Shown here in pieces: positions 1-7,075 of a stretch of DNA of 64,000 nt (position 1 is its first letter; each line of letters opens with the position of its first letter). Under the pieces are notes generated by a model, which was not told the origin of the DNA, ran no database searches, and was given only the letters and a program-made list of their open reading frames with translations. A program made the position numbers and the translations under genes. The stretch is from Hyphomonas sp. (GTDB taxonomy: Bacteria; Pseudomonadota; Alphaproteobacteria; Caulobacterales; Hyphomonadaceae), in NCBI GenBank assembly GCA_016124495.1, contig WGNP01000003.1, positions 62,001 to 126,000 of the forward strand, written 5' to 3'.

Positions 1-303
1 CCGGATCTGACCGCCCGCGCCATGAAAGCGGTGTCGAAGGAACTCGGAGAAGCCAACGTTCGCGCCGTACCACCCGTGATGGGCGGAGAGGATTTCAGCC
101 AGTTCGGGCGCACCGAAGAAAAGATCCCCGGCGTGATCTTCTGGCTCGGCGTCGTCGAGCCGGAACGCTACGCGGCCTCACAAACCGACGGCATGCCGCT
201 CCCGTCGCTCCACTCCGCCTTGTTCGCTCCGGATTACGACCCCGCCATCGCGACCGGCGTCGACGCGATGACCAGCGCAGTGATGGAACTGTTCAAGGAC
301 TAA
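1..303 (+). CDS. M20-family amidohydrolase/peptidase, C-terminal fragment (cut by window start)
   Basis: The reading frame is open from the first base of the window, so the gene begins upstream and only about the last 100 residues are visible. The fragment carries the M20 signature MGGEDFSQFG (the conserved GGEDF segment of the di-zinc centre) and then LHSALFAPDYD, which resembles the C-terminal His-containing metal-site segment of hippurate or N-acyl-amino-acid hydrolases. The family hydrolyses amide bonds of N-acyl amino acids or short peptides; the exact substrate cannot be told from this part. It ends at a TAA, and a 214-base gap separates it from nadA, so the two are probably not one transcript. 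Confidence 0.85.
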   Translation, partial: PDLTARAMKAVSKELGEANVRAVPPVMGGEDFSQFGRTEEKIPGVIFWLGVVEPERYAASQTDGMPLPSLHSALFAPDYDPAIATGVDAMTSAVMELFKD

Positions 304-476
304 GGTTCGTCCGCCAATCATGGCCGAAAAGTGGCGGACTCTTGCCTTGGCGCCCATGCTGCGCTAGCTTTCCTTTTGCTCAGAGTGCGCAAAAGTAGTT
401 TTGCTGTCACTTGCAGGCTCTGGAACTTGCGATCAGTCGAGGCTGGCCCTTGAACTGAGAATTTTAAGGTCTAACT

Positions 477-495
477 TATACTCAAATCGAGCATA
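477..495 (+). promoter_or_regulatory. Operator-like inverted repeat ahead of nadA
   Basis: TATACTC and GAGCATA form a 7-bp inverted repeat with one mismatch around a 5-base spacer, ending 22 bases before the nadA start. The left arm contains TATACT, a good -10 hexamer, and a TTGAAC lies upstream at 450-455, although the spacing to TATACT (21 bases) is long. A repressor bound here would block transcription of the NAD biosynthesis genes. Alphaproteobacteria are known to control nad genes with dedicated repressors such as NadQ; assigning this site to one of them is inference. Confidence 0.5.
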
Positions 496-517
496 ACAGC
501 TCGTGAAAGAGGTTTTC

Positions 518-1660
518 ATGGCGCGTCTCATCGACTCCGGTCCCGGCTGCCCCACCCCCACGCCCCTGCGCGGCCGTTCCGCCGCTGAAACGCGCGGCCT
601 CGTCTATGATGACGCCGTAAAGGCGGAAACCGATGAGCTATACCCGCTCGTCGCCGATTTCGTCACACCGATGGAATGGCCTGCGATCGCGCCGCTCGTC
701 GCCGGAATCAACCGCCTGAAGAAGGCGAAGAACGCCGTCATTCTTGCGCACAACTACATGACGCCGGACATCTTCAGGCTCGTCGGCGATTTCCGAGGCG
801 ACTCGCTGCAGCTCGCCCGCGAAGCGGCGGCCACCGACGCAGCCATCATCGTCCAGGCCGGCGTGCATTTCATGGCCGAGACCTCGAAGATCCTGGCGCC
901 GGAAAAGAGCGTGCTGATCCCGGACACCCGCGCCGGCTGCTCGCTCGCGGCCTCGATCACGGGCGCCGATGTGCGCCTGATCAAGCAGAAGTTTCCGGAC
1001 TATCCCATCGTCACCTACGTGAACTGCACCGCAGATGTGAAGGCCGAGTGCCACATTACCTGCACCAGCTCCAATGCGGCGCAGGTGGTCGAGCACATCG
1101 CGAAGCAATGGAGCACCGATACGGTAATCCTCGTGCCGGATCAGTACCTGGCGAAGAACGTTGCGGCCCAGACCGGTATCCGGATGCTCACCTGGCCGGG
1201 CGCCTGCGAGGTGCACGAACAGTTCTCGGGCGAGGACGTACGCCAGCTGCGGGAAGCACATCCGGGTGTCATCATCCTGGCCCATCCGGAATGTCCGCCG
1301 GACGTGCTTCAGGAGGCTGACTTTGCCGGCTCGACATCCGCGATTTCAAACTATGTCTCCGAGAACCAGCCGAGCAAGGTCGTGCTGCTGACGGAATGTT
1401 CGATGAGCGACAACGTGGCGGCCGAGAATCCGAACGTGAACTTCATCCGGCCGTGCAACCTTTGCCCGCACATGAAGCGTATCACGCTGGAGAATATCTA
1501 TGACTGTCTCGTCACCGGGCAGCATGAAGTGACGATCCCGGAAGACGTTCGCGTGCGGGCCAAGGCGGCGCTGGACGCGATGCTGGCCCTGCCGAAAATG
1601 GCCCGCCCACTGGCCTTCAAGACAGGTCAGGTGCCGCTCGAACTCGAGATGGTGATCTGA
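518..1660 (+). CDS. nadA: Quinolinate synthase NadA
   Basis: Condenses iminoaspartate with dihydroxyacetone phosphate to quinolinate using a [4Fe-4S] cluster, the second step of de novo NAD synthesis in the cytoplasm. The 380-residue protein shows the family blocks in order: LAHNYMTPDIF, GVHFMAETSKIL, PDTRAGCSLA, TYVNCTADVKAEC, WPGACEVHEQF, HPECPPDV and RPCNLCPHMKRI, and these hold the conserved cysteines expected for the cluster. A GTG at 503 is possible, but the ATG at 518 is preferred because AAAGAGG lies six bases ahead of it. It opens the set nadA - exported unknown - nadB - nadC. The operator-like palindrome at 477-495 suggests repression by an NAD-pathway regulator. Confidence 0.95.
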   Translation: MARLIDSGPGCPTPTPLRGRSAAETRGLVYDDAVKAETDELYPLVADFVTPMEWPAIAPLVAGINRLKKAKNAVILAHNYMTPDIFRLVGDFRGDSLQLAREAAATDAAIIVQAGVHFMAETSKILAPEKSVLIPDTRAGCSLAASITGADVRLIKQKFPDYPIVTYVNCTADVKAECHITCTSSNAAQVVEHIAKQWSTDTVILVPDQYLAKNVAAQTGIRMLTWPGACEVHEQFSGEDVRQLREAHPGVIILAHPECPPDVLQEADFAGSTSAISNYVSENQPSKVVLLTECSMSDNVAAENPNVNFIRPCNLCPHMKRITLENIYDCLVTGQHEVTIPEDVRVRAKAALDAMLALPKMARPLAFKTGQVPLELEMVI

Positions 1661-1738
1661 CAAACGTATGATTGAGACGGCTTGCCAAGCGCAGGCCAAA
1701 GCAGTGAAGTCAACCGGGCCCTAGTCGAGGAGGCGTCC

Positions 1739-2209
1739 ATGTCGAACTACCTGAGGCCGGTTCTCGGCCTGATGTTCATTGCGCTCGTAGCCGGTCTTCC
1801 GGCCGGCGCCGTCAAGGGCAAGGGCGAAACGGACAAGTCCGATGTGCTCGGCAACTGGAGCTTCCAGACCAAGCCTTACCGCGAAGGCCAGTGTGTGATG
1901 ACCGGCACGATGAACCTTTCTCCGCACCCGGACGAAGGCCTCTACACCTGCGAAATCACAGCCGTGGAGATGTGCACGATGTGGGGCCGCTCTGTTGTGC
2001 GCCAGTCCTGCGAGGCGCGCCGGTTCGGGGACCAGGTCTCCGTGCGCTCGACGATCGAAGAGATGATCGAGACCAAAGCGCCGGACATGGTCTATGTGCC
2101 CGACAATTTCACCCTGACGATCCAGAGCCCTGAGCGCATGTTCGGCGCGCTGGTCTCTGCCGTCACAGCGCCGGTAGAATTTCGCCGCGCGAATGACGGG
2201 ATATCCTGA
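1739..2209 (+). CDS. Exported protein of unknown function between nadA and nadB
   Basis: A 156-residue protein that I do not recognise. The start at 1739 is chosen because GAGGAGG precedes it at a good distance. The first ~24 residues form a signal peptide (LGLMFIALVAGLPAGAV), so the mature protein is probably periplasmic. The rest is a small domain starting GNWSFQTKPY with four cysteines (GQCVMTG, YTCEITAVEMC, RQSCEARR), which could form disulfides. Its 3' end overlaps the first codons of nadB by 17 bases if nadB starts at 2193, so it is translated from the nad transcript. There is no obvious enzymatic link to NAD synthesis; it may only share the promoter. Confidence 0.75.
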   Translation: MSNYLRPVLGLMFIALVAGLPAGAVKGKGETDKSDVLGNWSFQTKPYREGQCVMTGTMNLSPHPDEGLYTCEITAVEMCTMWGRSVVRQSCEARRFGDQVSVRSTIEEMIETKAPDMVYVPDNFTLTIQSPERMFGALVSAVTAPVEFRRANDGIS

Positions 2210-3755
2210 AACGACGATGTTCGAGGCGGCAGATCACCGGGTGCGCGCCGATGCCGGCGCTAGCGTCGACGTGCTTATCGTGGGCGCGGGACTCGCGGGT
2301 CTGTTCCTGGCGTTGAAGATGGCGCCGCGCCATTGCCTGGTCGTCTCGCCTTCACTTCTGGGTCAGGCCGCCTCGTCTGCCTGGGCACAGGGCGGTCTGG
2401 CTGCCGCGCTTGATCCACTCGACAGTCCCGCGCAGCATGCCGCCGACACGGTTGCAGCCGGCGCCGGTCTCGTCGATCCCGTCATCGCCCGCCTGATCGC
2501 AGAAGACGGCCCAGCCCGCGTGCGCGACCTGCTGGCGCTCGGCGTGCCGTTCGACCGCACGCCGGACGGCGCGCTGGCGCTGTCGCTCGAAGCGGCGCAT
2601 TCGCATCCGCGGGTGGCCCGGGTCTCCGGCGACCTTGCCGGAAAGGCGATCATGGACGCGCTGGTCGCTGCCGTACTGGCGACGCCGAGCATCGAATTGA
2701 TCGAAGGCGCGCGCGCCGTCTCGCTGCTGCAGGATGCCAACGGGCGCGTCGCCGGTGTGGTGCTGCGCGACTCCTCCGGCCGCCTCACGCCGCGCACTGC
2801 CCGCGCCACGGCCCTTTGCACCGGCGGCTCCGGCGGCCTGTTCAAGGTGACCACCAATCCGCGCGAAGCCCAGGGCGACGCCATCGCCATGGCCTATACG
2901 GCGGGCGCGCTGCTCGCTGATCTTGAGTTTGTGCAGTTCCATCCGACCGGCATTGACATCGGCCGCGACCCCGCGCCGCTCGCGACTGAAGCGCTGCGCG
3001 GCGAAGGCGCCACCCTGCACAATACCGACGGCCGCGCCTTCATGACCGACTATCATCCGTTAGCGGAGCTTGCACCCCGCGACGAAGTTGCCCGCGCGAT
3101 ACATGCTGAGCGCACGGCCGGACGCGGTGCTTTCCTCGATTGCCGGAAGGCGGTCGGCGTCCATTTTCCGGAACATTTCCCGACTGTGTTCGCAGCCTGC
3201 ATGAGCGCCAACATCGACCCGCGCACGGACCGCATTCCGGTTGCGCCGGCGGCGCACTATCACATGGGCGGCATCGTCTCGGACCTTTGGGGCCGCTCTA
3301 CCCTTGCCGGCCTCTCCGTATGCGGCGAATGTTCTTCTACCGGCGCGCACGGCGCCAACCGGCTCGCCTCGAACTCGCTGCTCGAAGCGGTCGTCTTCGC
3401 TGAGCGCATCTCGCGGCGGCTGATGTCGGCCACGCTGGATGCGCCCGCCGCCAGTGAAGCCTCCATTCCGTCTGCGCTGACTGATCAGCGCCTCCTGCAA
3501 CTGCGCGAAGCAATGTCCGCCCATTGCGGCGTGGTGCGCGAGGCGTCCGGCCTGCGTAAGCTGCTCGACCTCTGCGCCCAGATCGAGCCTGAAGCGCCAG
3601 GGGCCCCGGCTGTCACTGCTGCGCGCCTGATTGCCGAAGGCGCGCTCGCCCGCACCGAAAGCCGGGGCGGACACTTCCGGAGTGACTTCCCCGGCACCGC
3701 CAGGCCGCAGCGCCAGTTCATCACCCATCCGTCCCCAGAGTACGTGACCCCATGA
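2193..3755 (+). CDS. nadB: L-aspartate oxidase NadB
   Basis: FAD-dependent oxidation of L-aspartate to iminoaspartate, the substrate of NadA. The 520-residue protein has the N-terminal dinucleotide fold [15 protein letters not shown], the [11 protein letters not shown] segment, EFVQFHPTG, the HYHMGGI motif typical of the fumarate reductase/aspartate oxidase flavoproteins, and [16 protein letters not shown] near the FAD site. It is close to the usual family length. The start is uncertain: ATG at 2193 overlaps the preceding gene by 17 bases, while ATG at 2217 would leave 8 fewer residues and start just after it; neither has a strong ribosome site. It overlaps nadC by four bases (ATGA), indicating translational coupling. 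Confidence 0.95.
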   Translation: MTGYPETTMFEAADHRVRADAGASVDVLIVGAGLAGLFLALKMAPRHCLVVSPSLLGQAASSAWAQGGLAAALDPLDSPAQHAADTVAAGAGLVDPVIARLIAEDGPARVRDLLALGVPFDRTPDGALALSLEAAHSHPRVARVSGDLAGKAIMDALVAAVLATPSIELIEGARAVSLLQDANGRVAGVVLRDSSGRLTPRTARATALCTGGSGGLFKVTTNPREAQGDAIAMAYTAGALLADLEFVQFHPTGIDIGRDPAPLATEALRGEGATLHNTDGRAFMTDYHPLAELAPRDEVARAIHAERTAGRGAFLDCRKAVGVHFPEHFPTVFAACMSANIDPRTDRIPVAPAAHYHMGGIVSDLWGRSTLAGLSVCGECSSTGAHGANRLASNSLLEAVVFAERISRRLMSATLDAPAASEASIPSALTDQRLLQLREAMSAHCGVVREASGLRKLLDLCAQIEPEAPGAPAVTAARLIAEGALARTESRGGHFRSDFPGTARPQRQFITHPSPEYVTP

Positions 3756-4609
3756 CACTCGAAATCCCGCCGCTGCCTGCGGTGATCCTCGACCCGATCG
3801 TGCGCCTCGCGCTCGCTGAAGACCTCGGACGCGCCGGCGACCTGACAACTGATGCGACTATCCCCGCCGGCACGCAGATGCGCGCCGTGATCGCCGCGCG
3901 CCAACCCGGTGTCCTGGCCGGCCTCGACGCCGCCACTCACGCGCTGCGACTGATCGATCCGGACGTTCACCTCACGGTGAGGAAAAGGGACTGCGCCGCG
4001 CTAGCGCCCGGTGACGTGATCGCCGAACTCTCTGGCGCCGCGCGCTCCATCCTGATCGCCGAACGCACGATGCTCAATTTCCTTGGCCACCTTTCCGGTG
4101 TCGCCAGCCTGACGCGCCAGTATGTCGATGCTATCGCGCATACAAAGGCGCGCATCGTCTGTACCCGGAAGACGACACCTGGCCACCGCGCGCTCGAGAA
4201 GCGCGCCGTGCGTTGCGGCGGCGGCACGTCGCACCGTTACGGCCTGGATGACGCGATCCTGATCAAGGACAACCATATTGCGGCTTGCAACGGCTCCATC
4301 GCCGACGCGCTGACCCGTGCGAAGGCCTATGCCGGGCACCTGCGCATGATCGAGATCGAAGTCGACACGCTTGCCCAGCTCGACGAAGCACTGAAACACA
4401 GCCCTCACGCCGTCCTTCTCGACAACATGAACCTCAATATGCTGCGCGAAGCCGTGGCGCTCACTGGCGGACGAGTCGCGCTGGAGGCCTCTGGCGGCGT
4501 CACGCTCTCTTCCGTCGCGGCAATCGCAGAGACTGGTGTCGACTTCATTTCCTCGGGCGCGCTGACCCATTCCGCACCGAACCTTGACCTCGGGCTGGAT
4601 GTCGTCTGA
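3752..4609 (+). CDS. nadC: Nicotinate-nucleotide pyrophosphorylase (carboxylating) NadC
   Basis: Converts quinolinate plus PRPP to nicotinate mononucleotide and CO2, completing the de novo branch started by nadA and nadB. The 285-residue protein has the N-terminal [17 protein letters not shown] block, the TERNFL-like segment seen here as [14 protein letters not shown], the [17 protein letters not shown] loop that binds the phosphates, [20 protein letters not shown], and the C-terminal LEASGGVTL barrel strand. Length is normal. Its ATG overlaps the nadB stop by four bases, so the enzymes are probably made together. Confidence 0.96.
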   Translation: MTLEIPPLPAVILDPIVRLALAEDLGRAGDLTTDATIPAGTQMRAVIAARQPGVLAGLDAATHALRLIDPDVHLTVRKRDCAALAPGDVIAELSGAARSILIAERTMLNFLGHLSGVASLTRQYVDAIAHTKARIVCTRKTTPGHRALEKRAVRCGGGTSHRYGLDDAILIKDNHIAACNGSIADALTRAKAYAGHLRMIEIEVDTLAQLDEALKHSPHAVLLDNMNLNMLREAVALTGGRVALEASGGVTLSSVAAIAETGVDFISSGALTHSAPNLDLGLDVV

Positions 4610-4659
4610 CAGTCGCTCGCGCGCGCCAGCCCGGCGCACGGGATTCGGAGACGTCAGCC

Positions 4660-5469
4660 ATGACAACCGCCAACGGCCGCAAAAGCATATTCATCACAGG
4701 CGCTGCCTCCGGCATCGGCGCCGAAACTGCGCGCTACTTCTCGAAGCGGGGATGGTTCTGCGGCCTGTATGACGTTAACGAGATGGGCCTGAAATCCGTC
4801 GCTGCCGACCTCGGCGCTGGGAATTTCCATGCCGCAAAACTGGACGTCACCAAGCGCGCCGACTGGGCCGCTGCGATTGAAGGCTTCAGCACCGCGACCG
4901 GCGGCAAAATGGACGTGCTGTTCAACAATGCCGGCATTGGCCGTCATGGCTGGTTCGAGGATGTCCCGCCTGAAGAGGCTGACCTCGTGATCGACATCAA
5001 CGTCAAAGGTGTGATCAATGGCGTCTACGCCGCCTTGCCATTGCTGAAATCAACGCCCGCCGCGCGCATCGTCAACACTGCCTCCACTGCCGGCATTATC
5101 GGCGCGCCGCAGCTCGCCGTCTACTCTGCCTCTAAATGGGCCGTACGCGGACTATCCGAAGCCCTCGATGCCGAGTTCCGCGACCTCGGCATCCGCGTCA
5201 CCAGCCTGATGCCCTGGTTCGTCGATACACCCATCCTCGACATGGGCGCCAAGGCGGGCTCGAATGAGAAAATGTCCGATCAGATGAAGGCCAACGGCGC
5301 GACGATCTATCCGGTCTCGATGGCGGCTGAGAAGGCGTGGGAAGCGGCGCACGGCGATGACATTCAGGTCATGGTCGGGGGCGAGGCCGAACGCGCACGC
5401 TTCATGACGCGCTGGCTGCCAGGCCTGGTCCGCAAACAGATCAAGGCGCGCGTCCCACCCCGCAGCTAG
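4660..5469 (+). CDS. Short-chain dehydrogenase/reductase (SDR)
   Basis: A classical SDR of 269 residues. Visible are the Rossmann motif TGAASGIG near residue 15, the NNAG strand, the serine-containing VNTASTAGIIG, and the catalytic YSASK pair. It therefore should be an NAD(P)-dependent oxidoreductase of a hydroxyl or carbonyl group; the substrate cannot be inferred. The residue after the nucleotide-binding beta2 strand (DVNE) has an acidic Asp, which in this family favours NAD over NADP. It sits 50 bases after nadC on the same strand and ahead of a strong terminator, so it may be the last gene of the nad transcript or have its own promoter. Confidence 0.85.
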   Translation: MTTANGRKSIFITGAASGIGAETARYFSKRGWFCGLYDVNEMGLKSVAADLGAGNFHAAKLDVTKRADWAAAIEGFSTATGGKMDVLFNNAGIGRHGWFEDVPPEEADLVIDINVKGVINGVYAALPLLKSTPAARIVNTASTAGIIGAPQLAVYSASKWAVRGLSEALDAEFRDLGIRVTSLMPWFVDTPILDMGAKAGSNEKMSDQMKANGATIYPVSMAAEKAWEAAHGDDIQVMVGGEAERARFMTRWLPGLVRKQIKARVPPRS

Positions 5470-5490
5470 GTCATCAAGTCCGGAATCGAA

Positions 5491-5523
5491 AAGGCCGCCG
5501 GCAGAGCCGCCGGCGGCCTTTGC
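5491..5523. terminator. Bidirectional rho-independent terminator
   Basis: AAGGCCGCCGGC (5491-5502) pairs perfectly with GCCGGCGGCCTT (5509-5520) around a 6-base loop. It is followed by T residues on the plus strand and by TTTTCG when read on the minus strand. It lies between the convergent SDR gene and the cell-wall hydrolase gene, so it can stop both. Confidence 0.85.
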
Positions 5524-5543
5524 ATCTGGAGCTCATAGACCGC

Positions 5544-6722
5544 TTAGAACGAGGTATCCGGCGATGCGACAGCGCTGACCTGACGCGCGGTATATTCCGC
5601 CACAGGGCCGGCTTCTGTTTCGGCCTCTTCCGCCGCCACAGCCTGAAGGCTCATCAGGCGCGGGGTGCCCGAAGAAATCGTGCGCGTCGAGGTCGAGACG
5701 GCGGCCGGCGCCGTAGAAGGCGTGATCGCGTAGTACTCGTCATAACCGGCCGAGGCGCCATCTGTGAACAACAGGCTCTCATCTGCTGCGTCCGCGCCCA
5801 CCGTGCTGGCATCGAGCGCCGCGAGCTGCAGGGCCACGGAGTCCTTTCGAGCCTGGAAGTTGCGCTCCACGCTTGCCCATTCGGCGCCGCGCGGGAAGCG
5901 GTAGAAGATGTGCAGGCCGACCTTGTTGGTCTGGATCAGGCCCGAGTTCCAGATCGGATCCACATAGGTCGCATGATAGTGCGTGGCGCCGCCGGTGCGT
6001 TCCTCGTTGAGGTTCATAAGCACATGCGCTGCGATGCGCTTGGCGCGTTCCCAGTTCTCGCCCCTCGGCTTGATGTGGAGGGCGCCATCACAGGTAAAGG
6101 TGAACTGACAGCCGGTGGTGCGCGTCGCGCCCTGGAATACCACGCCGCAAGCGGTGTCCGGGTAGCGGTGGTCCTGCATGCGGTTGGCGATGACTTCGGC
6201 GACGGCGAGCTGGCCTTCCAGCGGCTCGCGGGCAGATTCGTAGTACACAGCCTGCGCCATGCACATCAGCTCGGAATCGATAGTTTCCGCGCGCTGCATC
6301 TCTTCGGCGCGGAACGAGGCGAGCGTCAGAAGCGCGGCACCATCACGGTCGCGCATCGCATAGCGGCTCATCGAGGAATCGGGGTCACGCTTCAGCGTGT
6401 ATTCGACCGTGCGCAGCCAGGGGGTATCCAGCAAGGCAGGCGTATGGGCATCCGTCCGCACGGCAAGGCCGGCATCCTGGTACATAGCAAAGCGCTCAGC
6501 CTCGGCGCGGTATTGGGCTTCGGCACGCAGGCTTACCTGCTGGTTCGAAATCACCGGAAGCGAAACGGTCGCGGTCACAGCGCAGACGGCGATCATTCCG
6601 CCACGGATGAACACTTCACGTTGTTCCTGATCCGTCATGCCTAGCCACCACCGTTTGAGCTTGTTGCTGAGCTCATTAAGGGAGACCAGAGTCATCTGGC
6701 TTGATTGAAAAAACCTTAACAT
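5544..6722 (-). CDS. SleB-like cell wall hydrolase, membrane anchored
   Basis: A 392-residue protein with a short cytoplasmic N-terminus, one transmembrane segment around residues 40-60 (GGMIAVCAVTATVSLPVI) and a long periplasmic part. The Hydrolase_2 (SleB) domain occupies the middle: MCMAQAVYYESAREPLEGQ, then AEVIANRM and CGVVFQG, followed by FTFTCDG, with the conserved Glu that acts in peptidoglycan lytic enzymes of this family. The C-terminal ~110 residues are Ala/Ser/Thr-rich and look disordered. ATG 6722 is chosen over a GTG one codon earlier because AAAGAGG stands at the right distance. Inferred role: peptidoglycan cleavage during growth or division. Confidence 0.85.
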   Translation of the reverse strand: MLRFFQSSQMTLVSLNELSNKLKRWWLGMTDQEQREVFIRGGMIAVCAVTATVSLPVISNQQVSLRAEAQYRAEAERFAMYQDAGLAVRTDAHTPALLDTPWLRTVEYTLKRDPDSSMSRYAMRDRDGAALLTLASFRAEEMQRAETIDSELMCMAQAVYYESAREPLEGQLAVAEVIANRMQDHRYPDTACGVVFQGATRTTGCQFTFTCDGALHIKPRGENWERAKRIAAHVLMNLNEERTGGATHYHATYVDPIWNSGLIQTNKVGLHIFYRFPRGAEWASVERNFQARKDSVALQLAALDASTVGADAADESLLFTDGASAGYDEYYAITPSTAPAAVSTSTRTISSGTPRLMSLQAVAAEEAETEAGPVAEYTARQVSAVASPDTSF

Positions 6723-6725
6723 CAC

Positions 6726-7075
6726 CGATCCTCTTTACCCGGACAGCGGTTATCGTTCCGCTTTGAACCCGGGCTTCCAGGTTTGTACGCATTATCTGAG
6801 GACCGTACGCGTCCCTGCACGCCCGTCGGGCGTGAGGGGACTTGGCCCACCGGGGAGCATCTAGCAATAATTCAGCCAACCTCCCGAGTTACAAAATCGA
6901 AACGCTCTCTCGCTCGTAGAAGGCGCAAGTTCACGCGATTTCAAGGAAAGTTGAGTTAACCGCCTGAAACGTAAAGGTTTTAAGACCTTCCGGCGCTCAA
7001 CCTTTGCGATTCATCGAAGAGGTCAGTGTTGCTGCAATACAACGCTCAAGCGCCACCGGATTCGAAAGCCTGGCG
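6726..7075. other. 350-base intergenic region with a stable hairpin
   Basis: No convincing gene is visible. It separates the ppdK stop from the cell-wall hydrolase start, both on the minus strand. At about 6812-6839 TCCCT-G-CACGCC pairs with GGCGTG-AGGGA around a short loop, in what would be the 5' leader of the hydrolase. A weaker AAGGT/ACCTT hairpin sits at about 6972-6990, after the ppdK stop, and could help terminate it. The region is notably A+T richer around 6845-7010 and should hold the hydrolase promoter. Confidence 0.4.

Noticed and set aside
5520..6644. 374-codon plus-strand frame opposite the cell-wall hydrolase
   Set aside because: Arg/His/Gly-rich composition typical of an antisense shadow; the minus-strand frame has the SleB domain and ribosome site.
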